Below, piece after piece: positions 1 to 5,976 of a DNA stretch of 6,024 nucleotides. Source of the stretch: an uncultured Campylobacteraceae bacterium (GTDB lineage: Bacteria; Campylobacterota; Campylobacteria; Campylobacterales; Arcobacteraceae). Where the stretch lies: contig CAJXPH010000169.1 of assembly GCA_913057765.1 (NCBI GenBank), positions 1-6,024 on the forward strand. The letters run 5' to 3'. The stretch's first letter is position 1. Every line of letters begins with the position of its first letter. The notes beneath the pieces were generated by a model, which did no database searches, had not been told where the DNA came from, and was given only the letters and a program-made list of their open reading frames with translations. Made by a program: the position numbers and the translations under genes.

Positions 1-44
1 CACTATCCTCTTCGTCGGCAGCGTCAGATGTGTATAAGAGACAG
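1..44 (+). other. Illumina Nextera adapter with i5 index (not genomic)
   Basis: These bases are synthetic. Positions 26-44 are the 19-base Tn5 mosaic end (AGATGTGTATAAGAGACAG). Positions 12-25 are the Nextera read-1 adapter part (TCGTCGGCAGCGTC). Positions 4-11 (TATCCTCT) match the i5 index usually listed as S503/N503, and positions 1-3 are the end of the flow-cell oligo. The G+C content contrasts sharply with the AT-rich insert. The reverse complement of the same 44 bases occurs at the other end. Genomic sequence starts at about position 45. This should be trimmed and not read as a transposon end. Confidence 0.98.
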
Positions 45-45
45 A

Positions 46-639
46 TCTTATGATGTTGATGAAAACTCAAATATTGAACTTTTAGAAGATACATTTTATG
101 TTAGTCGTGCCGCATATAAACTAAAATATTTTTTAGATGATATTAATATAAATATAGAAAAGAAAAATGCACTTGACATAGGAAGTAGTACTGGTGGATT
201 TACACAGATTTTATTAGAGAATAATATAAACTCTGTATGCTGTGTAGATGTTGGGACAAACCAACTTCATGAAAAAATAAAAGAAAATGAGAAAATTAAA
301 TTCTTTGAAAATCAAGATATAAGAACATTTAAAAATGAAACTTACTTTGATATAGTAACATGTGATGTCTCTTTTATATCAATACACAATATTTTAAATG
401 ATATTGATAAATTTGCAAAAGATAAAATCGTAATCCTCTTCAAGCCTCAATTTGAAGTAGGCACAAATGTAAAAAGAGATAAAAAAGGTGTTGTAAAAGA
501 TAAAATTGCTATATTAAAAGCAAGAACTAGGTTTGTAGATGCATGTAATCTTCTAAACTGGAAATTAAATTACTTTGCACCAAGTAAACTACAAGGAAAA
601 GATGGGAATGAAGAAGAGCTCTTCTATTTTAGTAAATAA
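46..639 (+). CDS. tlyA: TlyA family rRNA 2'-O-methyltransferase, 5'-truncated by contig edge
   Basis: This is the C-terminal 197 residues of a TlyA/FtsJ-type SAM-dependent methyltransferase, which in characterised members 2'-O-methylates rRNA cytidines in the cytoplasm. Numbering from the first genomic codon (46), visible parts are the SRAAYKL segment at 20-26 with Lys25, the SAM-binding loop ALDIGSSTGGF at 42-52, CDVSF with Asp107, FKPQFE with Lys133, and GNEEEL with Glu189/190. This is the full K-D-K-E tetrad of the family. The N-terminal S4 RNA-binding domain and the true start are missing, about 55-60 residues if the protein resembles Campylobacter TlyA. The frame stays open back to an ATG at 28, but that ATG and the resulting MCIRDR lie in adapter. 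The protein ends six residues after GNEEEL, like the short type I TlyA. The 3' end overlaps ribF by 32 bases, as expected for one operon. The old name hemolysin A is misleading. Confidence 0.93.
   Translation, partial: SYDVDENSNIELLEDTFYVSRAAYKLKYFLDDININIEKKNALDIGSSTGGFTQILLENNINSVCCVDVGTNQLHEKIKENEKIKFFENQDIRTFKNETYFDIVTCDVSFISIHNILNDIDKFAKDKIVILFKPQFEVGTNVKRDKKGVVKDKIAILKARTRFVDACNLLNWKLNYFAPSKLQGKDGNEEELFYFSK
593..597 (+). promoter_or_regulatory. ribosome binding site of ribF, inside tlyA
   Basis: AAGGA lies 10 bases before the ATG at 608 and 4 bases before an in-frame ATG at 602. It favours 608 over 602 and over the more upstream TTG at 575, whose extra residues (MHQVNYKEK) look like translated tlyA sequence. 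The same bases encode Gln-Gly of tlyA. Translation of ribF is probably coupled to that of tlyA. Confidence 0.6.
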
Positions 640-1447
640 AAATACTATTACAGCGATTTCAATAGGTGGATTTGATGGGATGCATCTTGCACATCAAGAA
701 CTATTTAAAAACTTAGGAAACAATGGAGGGATTGTTGTAATTGAATCAGGTTACGCAAATATAACACCAAAAACCTATAGACAAGAGTACTCTAACTATC
801 CTATTTATTATTATGTATTAGAAAATATAAAACATTTAACTGGAAAAGAATTTATACTCTTATTAAAAGAAGAATTTCCTAGTCTTCAGAAAATCATAGT
901 TGGTTTTGATTTTTGTTTTGGTAAAAATCGAAAAAATTGTATACCTGAATTAAATTCACTATTTAGTGGCGAAGTTGTAGTAGTAAAAGAAGTTAAAAAA
1001 AATGAAATAGCCGTTCACTCAAGAATTATTAGAGAATATTTAAAAAATGGTGATATAAAAACAACCAATGAACTTTTAAATAGAGAATATAAAATCTTTG
1101 GAAGACAAATAAAAGGACAAGGATTAGGTTCAAAAAGTTTTGTACCAACAATCAATATAAAAGTATCTGACTTCATCTTACCTAATGAAGGCGTATACGC
1201 AACAAAAACTATTATAAATGAAGAAGAGTATAACTCAGTGACATTCTTAGGTCATAGAATAACTACGGATGGTAGTTTTGCAGTTGAAACTCATATAATA
1301 GATAAAGATATCAAAAATATGTATACATTAGTACAAATAAAATTTATAGAAAAAATAAGAAAAAATGAAAAATTTGATAATTTTGAAGAACTAAAGTTAC
1401 AAATATTAAAAGATATAAATCAAGCTAAATTGGTTTTAAATAATTAA
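608..1447 (+). CDS. ribF: Bifunctional riboflavin kinase / FAD synthetase RibF
   Basis: This cytoplasmic enzyme phosphorylates riboflavin to FMN and adenylylates FMN to FAD. With the ATG at 608 it has 279 residues, near the size of Campylobacter RibF and somewhat shorter than the usual ~310. The N-terminal nucleotidyltransferase domain (about 10-150) shows GGFDGMHLAHQ at 20-30 (family G-x-FDG-x-H-x-x-HQ), VGFDFCFGKNR at 98-108 and HSRIIREYLKNGDI at 137-150. The C-terminal flavokinase domain (about 155-279) shows the VPTINI segment at 179-184 (family PTAN), PNEGVYATK at 192-200 and VETHIID at 226-232 with the likely catalytic Glu227. KNEKFDNFEELKLQI at 252-266 is the typical closing helix region. 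Alternative starts are ATG 602 and TTG 575. The gene overlaps the end of tlyA, an arrangement also found in C. jejuni. Assignment is firm; the start is slightly less certain. Confidence 0.95.
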   Translation: MKKSSSILVNKNTITAISIGGFDGMHLAHQELFKNLGNNGGIVVIESGYANITPKTYRQEYSNYPIYYYVLENIKHLTGKEFILLLKEEFPSLQKIIVGFDFCFGKNRKNCIPELNSLFSGEVVVVKEVKKNEIAVHSRIIREYLKNGDIKTTNELLNREYKIFGRQIKGQGLGSKSFVPTINIKVSDFILPNEGVYATKTIINEEEYNSVTFLGHRITTDGSFAVETHIIDKDIKNMYTLVQIKFIEKIRKNEKFDNFEELKLQILKDINQAKLVLNN

Positions 1448-1473
1448 AATAATAAATATATATTAATATTGTA

Positions 1474-1493
1474 ATAAAATATATATATTTTAT
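1474..1493. repeat. AT-only perfect palindrome after ribF
   Basis: Twenty bases centred between 1483 and 1484 (ATAAAATATA and its reverse complement) form a perfect palindrome, 27 bases after the ribF stop. An overlapping alternative pairing joins ATTAATAT (1462-1469) to ATATTAAT (1492-1499), and a run of five T follows at 1506-1510. It could contribute to transcription termination, but a stem without any G-C pair is weak, and such palindromes arise easily in AT-rich DNA. Confidence 0.35.
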
Positions 1494-1621
1494 ATTAATT
1501 AATAATTTTTAAATAATGACATATTATATTTAGTCATTTCAACTGAAGGCACCATTTAACGGCCCATATATAATATATTATTCATCTCAATCCTTTTGTT
1601 TTTTAATAGAAAATTCATTAA

Positions 1622-1633
1622 ATAGTTAACTAT
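1622..1633. promoter_or_regulatory. 12-bp palindrome upstream of the sensor operon promoter, possible operator
   Basis: ATAGTTAACTAT is a perfect palindrome. Its centre lies about 62 bases before the transcription start predicted from the -10 at 1678-1683, a place where class I activators often bind. Nothing else supports a binding site, and chance palindromes of this length are expected in DNA this rich in A and T. Confidence 0.25.
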
Positions 1634-1663
1634 ATATAAAATAATAAATTTCTAACTCAAATT

Positions 1664-1683
1664 CTTTTTAAACTTGCTATAAT
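1664..1683 (+). promoter_or_regulatory. Sigma-70-type extended -10 promoter for the sensor operon
   Basis: TATAAT at 1678-1683 is preceded by TGC at 1675-1677, giving a complete extended -10 element. There is no good -35 hexamer, but a T-rich tract (CTTTTT, 1664-1669) lies just upstream, as is typical of vegetative promoters in Campylobacterota. The predicted start near 1690 gives a leader of about 32 bases before the GTG at 1722. Confidence 0.6.
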
Positions 1684-1710
1684 TATATAATTTTATATTT
1701 TAATTATATA

Positions 1711-1716
1711 GAGGGG
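1711..1716 (+). promoter_or_regulatory. ribosome binding site deciding the GTG start at 1722
   Basis: GAGGGG is the only purine-rich Shine-Dalgarno-like stretch near the start. Its GAGG core is spaced seven bases from GTG 1722. The resulting protein begins directly with a signal peptide (MKFIIFF...), which supports this non-ATG start. Confidence 0.65.
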
Positions 1717-1721
1717 ATTAA

Positions 1722-2414
1722 GTGAAATTCATTATATTTTTTTTAATTATAATTCAATATACATTATTTTCTCAAACTTTAGAAATTCTTTATGAAGATA
1801 GAGAACCATACATTAAAACTGAAAGTAATACTATTTCAGGGATAGTAGCCACTCCTTTAATAAATGCAATAAAAAATGCTAATATCAAAATAACCTTGAT
1901 TAAAAAACCTTCAAAGCGACATCTTTTTGAAATAAAATCAAATAATAAAGCTATTTGCGCAATTGGTTGGTTTAAAAATAATGAAAGAGAAAAGTTTGCT
2001 AAGTTTTCAAATTTTTTATATCAAGATAAAGCAATGGGAGTTCTAGTAAGAAAAGACAATCCATTAATAACAGAAATTAGCGATTTAAACACATTATTAG
2101 AAAATAAGTCTTTAAAACTATTAACAAAATCTTCATACTCATATGGAACATATATCGATAACAAATTATTAGAGTTTAAAACAAAAAATAAAGATGTGAG
2201 TAGTGGGAACAAAACAATGATTAAATTAATCAAGAAAAAACGTGCGGATTATATGTTTTTTTCATATGAAGAAGCCCAACTACTTATAAATAAAAACTCT
2301 GATCTAATTTTTTTAGCAATAAATGATATTCCTAAAGGAAATAAAAGATATTTAATTTGTTCTAAAAAAACAAGTAATAAAACCATTGCATTAATTAATA
2401 AATATTTGGACTAA
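1722..2414 (+). CDS. Exported solute-binding protein, SBP_bac_3-like (transporter substrate-binding domain)
   Basis: A 230-residue periplasmic binding protein is predicted. Residues 1-17 are a signal peptide (two basic-side residues, a strongly hydrophobic core, probable cleavage after LFS). There is no lipobox Cys. The mature part fits a short type 2 periplasmic-binding fold: LEILYEDREPYI at 20-31, GIVATPLINAI at 40-50, then IGWFKNNEREKFAKFS at 81-96, where Arg89 matches the ligand-carboxylate Arg of the family's T-x-x-R-x5-FS motif. GVLVRKDNPL follows at 106-115, and RADYMFFSYEEA at 174-185 in lobe 1 after the second hinge. The Asp that contacts the alpha-amino group in amino-acid-binding relatives is Ser181 here. 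No permease or ATPase gene is adjacent. The gene ends three bases before the large sensor gene, so a sensory role as ligand presenter or co-receptor is more likely than transport. The ligand cannot be told from sequence. Confidence 0.8.
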   Translation: MKFIIFFLIIIQYTLFSQTLEILYEDREPYIKTESNTISGIVATPLINAIKNANIKITLIKKPSKRHLFEIKSNNKAICAIGWFKNNEREKFAKFSNFLYQDKAMGVLVRKDNPLITEISDLNTLLENKSLKLLTKSSYSYGTYIDNKLLEFKTKNKDVSSGNKTMIKLIKKKRADYMFFSYEEAQLLINKNSDLIFLAINDIPKGNKRYLICSKKTSNKTIALINKYLD

Positions 2415-2417
2415 CAC

Positions 2418-5400
2418 ATGAAACTTTTTTTATCTTTTATATTTTTAATATTATTTGTTTTAAACCTACAAGCTAACCAAAAAGAAGCTAATATTTTATC
2501 TAGTATTGTTAGTGATAACCTTTTTGAATTAGATATCAAATCAATGGAAAAAAGTTTAATTCCCTATTTGAAAGAAAAAACTTTTATAAAGACATTGAAA
2601 ATACTAGACCTAGGTGATAATAGTACTATCTTTACTTATCAGAAAACTAAAAATGGATTTATTCTTAACAAAAAACTTTCAATATGTACACAGCAACAAA
2701 AATTTTATAGTTCAAAAATTGTTTATGAAACTCAAGAAATTGGAATATTAGAAATTTGTACTTCATCTCAATTAAAACAAATAAATTTTACAAAAGAAGA
2801 ATTAAACTGGATACAAAACAATCCTATAGTTACCGTACATAATGAAAAGAATTGGGCTCCTTTTAATTTTCATTACAATGGAATAGCTTCAGGCTTGTCA
2901 ATTGATTATATGAATCTTTTAGCAAATAAAGTTGGGTTAAAGATAAAATATATAACAGGTGAATGGAGTGAACTTTACAATAAAGCTATTAATAAAAAAC
3001 TTGACATTATGTTAAATATTGCAAAGACTAAAGAAAGGGAAAGATTTCTTCTTTTTACAGATCAATACCAGAAAAATGAATCAGGTATTTTTTCAAGAAA
3101 AAATGATTCCTCAATAATAGATATAGAATCTTTAGATGGCAAAAAAGTTGCAATTATTGAAGATTTTATTCTTGAAGATATATTAAAAAAAAGATATCCA
3201 CTAATTAAAAGTGTAATAACAAATAATATATCTCAATCAATTAAAGCATTAGAAAGTGGTAAAGTAGACGCTATAATTGGTTCTTATATTGTGATTAATC
3301 ATGTTTCTCGCGAACTTCTAGCTAATAATATAGAAAGAAAAGCTCCTTTTGAAAAAGATTCAAATTTACATATTGCAATTAGGAAGGATTATCCTTTATT
3401 ACAAAGCATATTGCAAAAAGCCATGGAAAAGGTCACCCCTAAAGAAATTCAAACTATTAGAAATAAATGGATATTACAAAAATCAAATAAAAATAATTTT
3501 TTAAATTTAAGTAAAAAAGAAAGAGATTGGTTAAAAACTAAACCAATAATAAAATTTGCAGTTGATCCAAGTTGGTTACCTATGGAGTCTATAAATAAAA
3601 AAACAGGTAAATATGAAGGTATTGCAGCTGATATAATAAAAAAAATTGAAAATATTTCTAGAATACAATTTACATTAGTTCCAACAAAAAAATGGTCTGA
3701 ATCAATATACTTTGCAAAACAAAATAGTGTTGATATGTTAGCGGCAATAAGCATTACTCCTGAGAGAAAAAAATATATGAACTTTTCAAATACAATTTTT
3801 TCATTAAATGATGGTGTAATTATGAAAAATAATTCAACTTTTATCACATCCCTTTCTGGACTTAAAGGTCTAAAAATCGGCGTGGCAGAAGGAACTTCTT
3901 TACATAAGATGTTAAGAGAAAAATATCCTTCTTTAATTTTAGTTCCTATAAAAGGTACAGAAAAAAGTTTAGATCAATTAAGAAAAGATGAAATAGATGC
4001 ATATGTAGGAAATCTTGAAGCGGCTAGTCATATTATCTTTCAAAAAAACTTTTTTAATCTAAAAGTCGTATTTAAACTTGATAAAACAAGAAAGTTACAT
4101 ATTGGATTACATAAAAATGTTTCAGCAGAGGCACTTAGTATTATTAATAAATCAATAAAAACAATTTCGGAAGATGAATTAAAAATAATAAGACAACGTT
4201 GGATTGGTTTAAAAATAAATGAAAAGATTGATTATTCAATTTTTTATAAAATTGCTATAGCAGTACTGATTCTTATATTATTCTTTGTTTATTGGAATCG
4301 TAAATTAAAACAAATTGTTGAAGAAAAAACATCGGAAATCAAAATTTTACTTAAATCATTTGATAAAAATGTTATTGCAAGTAGAACTGATTTAGATGGT
4401 AAGATAACTTATATAAGTGAAGCTTTTTCTAAAATAAGTGGGTACAAAGAGAAAGAATTAATTGGAAAGCAATATAAATTAAGTCATCGCATCGATATGG
4501 ATTCTAAACAATTTTTACATCTTTGGAAAACAATTAAATCAGATAGAACTTGGTATGGGGAAATTAAGCTTATAAAAAAGGATGGAAATTTAAATTGGGT
4601 AGATGCGGTAATTGAGTCTTATTATAATAAAGAGGGAAAGAAAATTGGATATAGTGCAATTTATCACGATATCACTGCCAAAAAAGAAGTAGAAGAATTA
4701 AGTGGAAATCTTGAATTAAAAGTTGAAGAACGAACCTCCGAATTAAAAGAATCTCAAAAGCAAAGTGAATCTATTCTAAGTTCTGTATTACTTCCAATGT
4801 TAATTACTTCTAAAAATACACGAAAAATTGTTTATGCTAACGAATTTGCAGAGAAACAGTATGAAACAACTATGAGAGAACTAATTGGTTTAGATATAGA
4901 TAAATTATATACAAGTGAACATCAAAAAGAAAATATATTAAAAGAATTAAACAGTGAAGGGAAAGTTACTAATTTTGAAAGTAAATTTAAAACTTTAAAA
5001 GAAAATAAATTTGATGCTTTATTATCTCTAGTTGATATAAAATATGGGGGAGAGGACTGTTATTTAGGTGTTGCAAGTGATATAACTGAACAGAAAAAAA
5101 GAGAATTACTATTTCAAGAACTGCATAAACATATAAAAGAATCAATTGAATACGCTTCCTTAATTCAGCATGCATTAATTCCAGAACCAAAATCATTTGA
5201 TAAATATTTCAATGACTATTTTACACTTTGGCAACCCAAAGATATTGTCGGTGGAGATATTTATTTATTTGAACAATTAAGAGGTGATCATGAATGTCTA
5301 TTAATGGTAATTGATTGTACAGGACATGGTGTTCCTGGTGCATTTGTTACAATGTTAGTAAAAGCTATTGAACGTCAAGTCATTTCTAAAATTGTAAATA

Positions 5401-5912
5401 ATGAAGATATGGAAGTTAGCCCAGCATGGATTTTGCAATATTTCAATAAAAGTATGAAACGTCTTTTAAAACAAGAAGACAGTGATAGTGTTTCTAATGC
5501 TGGGTTTGATGGTGCCATTCTTTATTATAATAAAAATCAAAAAGTATTAAGATTTGCAGGGGCAGAAACACCACTTTTTTATACAGAAAACAATGAACTT
5601 AATATAATAAAAGGGGATAGACATTCAATAGGATATAAAAAGTCTGATATAAACTACGAATTTAAAGAACATGTAATTGAAATTAAAGAAGATATGAAAT
5701 TCTACATAACTACAGATGGTTTTCTAGACCAAAATGGAGGAGAAAAAGGTTTTCCTTTTGGCAAAAATCGTTTTAAAGAAATCATAAATGAATCTAAAAA
5801 TAAAAGCTTTAATAAGCAAAAAGAGATATTTCATAGTAAATTATTAGAATATCAGAATAATGCCGAAAGAAATGATGATATTACTCTAATAGGATTAGAA
5901 TTTAAAACTTAA
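2418..5912 (+). CDS. Transmembrane sensor: tandem SBP_bac_3, two PAS, SpoIIE/PP2C-type phosphatase
   Basis: This 1164-residue inner-membrane receptor has a signal peptide or N-terminal anchor (1-19). A small alpha/beta module, possibly CHASE- or Cache-like, spans about 22-120. Two Venus flytrap domains follow, about 128-352 and 366-598, each opened by a WI/WL...P-I motif and each keeping the ligand Arg (Arg207 in TKERERF; Arg450 in TPERKKYMNFS). One transmembrane helix lies at 608-626. Cytoplasmic parts are a short coiled coil (627-645), PAS 1 (about 648-756, ending YHDITAKKE), a coiled coil (757-785), PAS 2 (about 784-890, ending SDITEQKK), a linker helix with KESIEYASLIQHALIP (907-922), and the phosphatase (about 930-1164). 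The phosphatase has VGGD (Asp947), DCTGHG (Asp966), GFDGAIL (Asp1031), TTDGFLDQNGG (Asp1100) and RNDDIT (Asp1153/1154), so all expected metal-binding acids are present and it should be active on phospho-Ser/Thr. The input resembles BvgS/EvgS, but no histidine kinase is present. The ATG has only a weak GGA upstream, so translation is probably coupled to the gene before it. Confidence 0.9.
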   Translation: MKLFLSFIFLILFVLNLQANQKEANILSSIVSDNLFELDIKSMEKSLIPYLKEKTFIKTLKILDLGDNSTIFTYQKTKNGFILNKKLSICTQQQKFYSSKIVYETQEIGILEICTSSQLKQINFTKEELNWIQNNPIVTVHNEKNWAPFNFHYNGIASGLSIDYMNLLANKVGLKIKYITGEWSELYNKAINKKLDIMLNIAKTKERERFLLFTDQYQKNESGIFSRKNDSSIIDIESLDGKKVAIIEDFILEDILKKRYPLIKSVITNNISQSIKALESGKVDAIIGSYIVINHVSRELLANNIERKAPFEKDSNLHIAIRKDYPLLQSILQKAMEKVTPKEIQTIRNKWILQKSNKNNFLNLSKKERDWLKTKPIIKFAVDPSWLPMESINKKTGKYEGIAADIIKKIENISRIQFTLVPTKKWSESIYFAKQNSVDMLAAISITPERKKYMNFSNTIFSLNDGVIMKNNSTFITSLSGLKGLKIGVAEGTSLHKMLREKYPSLILVPIKGTEKSLDQLRKDEIDAYVGNLEAASHIIFQKNFFNLKVVFKLDKTRKLHIGLHKNVSAEALSIINKSIKTISEDELKIIRQRWIGLKINEKIDYSIFYKIAIAVLILILFFVYWNRKLKQIVEEKTSEIKILLKSFDKNVIASRTDLDGKITYISEAFSKISGYKEKELIGKQYKLSHRIDMDSKQFLHLWKTIKSDRTWYGEIKLIKKDGNLNWVDAVIESYYNKEGKKIGYSAIYHDITAKKEVEELSGNLELKVEERTSELKESQKQSESILSSVLLPMLITSKNTRKIVYANEFAEKQYETTMRELIGLDIDKLYTSEHQKENILKELNSEGKVTNFESKFKTLKENKFDALLSLVDIKYGGEDCYLGVASDITEQKKRELLFQELHKHIKESIEYASLIQHALIPEPKSFDKYFNDYFTLWQPKDIVGGDIYLFEQLRGDHECLLMVIDCTGHGVPGAFVTMLVKAIERQVISKIVNNEDMEVSPAWILQYFNKSMKRLLKQEDSDSVSNAGFDGAILYYNKNQKVLRFAGAETPLFYTENNELNIIKGDRHSIGYKKSDINYEFKEHVIEIKEDMKFYITTDGFLDQNGGEKGFPFGKNRFKEIINESKNKSFNKQKEIFHSKLLEYQNNAERNDDITLIGLEFKT

Positions 5913-5925
5913 TATTCTAAATATA

Positions 5926-5958
5926 TTAATAACTAATATTCAGGTAAATAGTTATTAA
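5926..5958. repeat. Perfect 10-bp inverted repeat after the sensor gene
   Basis: TTAATAACTA (5926-5935) and TAGTTATTAA (5949-5958) are exact reverse complements around a 13-base loop, starting 14 bases after the stop. Only one G-C pair is present and no T run follows, so it is a poor intrinsic terminator. It may be a weak terminator, an operator for the next gene, or chance. Confidence 0.45.
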
Positions 5959-5970
5959 ACTTCATTTAGA

Positions 5971-5976
5971 TAAAAT
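5971..5976 (+). promoter_or_regulatory. Possible -10 element at the very end of the insert
   Basis: TAAAAT, within TTTAGATAAAAT, is one base from the TATAAT consensus, in a context like Campylobacterota vegetative promoters. It lies 13 bases after the inverted repeat and could drive a downstream gene cut off by the contig end. No -35 element is visible and no transcript start can be placed because adapter begins at 5977. Confidence 0.25.

Larger units (their letters stand above)
1448..1721. other. AT-rich intergenic region between ribF and the sensor operon
   Basis: This is 274 bases without a credible gene on either strand. From left to right it contains an AT-only palindrome (1474-1493), a small AATGAC/GTCATT stem (1515-1520 with 1533-1538, 12-base loop), a short G+C-richer island (about 1541-1565) of unknown nature, a 12-base palindrome (1622-1633), and the promoter and ribosome binding site of the downstream operon (1664-1716). 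I see no tRNA, no strong GC-rich terminator and no riboswitch that I recognise. Confidence 0.7.

Noticed and set aside
28..45. ATG at 28 as the start of tlyA
   Set aside because: It lies within the adapter, and the S4 domain expected at the TlyA N-terminus is absent.
575..607. Extended ribF N-terminus starting from TTG 575 or ATG 602
   Set aside because: The extra residues are not RibF-like, TTG is a rare start, and ATG 608 has the better-spaced AAGGA; 602 remains a minor possibility.
1523..1546. Leftward promoter in the intergenic region (TTGAAA and TATAAT on the minus strand)
   Set aside because: The two hexamers are only about 8 bases apart, far from the usual 17, and no minus-strand gene follows.
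2021..2233. Reverse-strand reading frame of about 70 codons
   Set aside because: It lies antisense inside the binding-protein gene, has no ribosome binding site or recognisable domain, and is typical of chance frames in AT-rich DNA.
3449..3847. Reverse-strand hydrophobic reading frame of 132 codons
   Set aside because: It is antisense to the second flytrap domain; the hydrophobicity comes from reading Lys/Asn/Glu-rich codons backwards.
4987..5196. Reverse-strand reading frame of 69 codons
   Set aside because: It is antisense to PAS 2 and the linker region and has no supporting signals.
608..5912. Functional link between ribF (FAD synthesis) and the PAS domains of the sensor (possible flavin binding)
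   Set aside because: The genes are in separate transcription units, and I see no firm flavin-binding signature in either PAS domain; adjacency alone is not enough.
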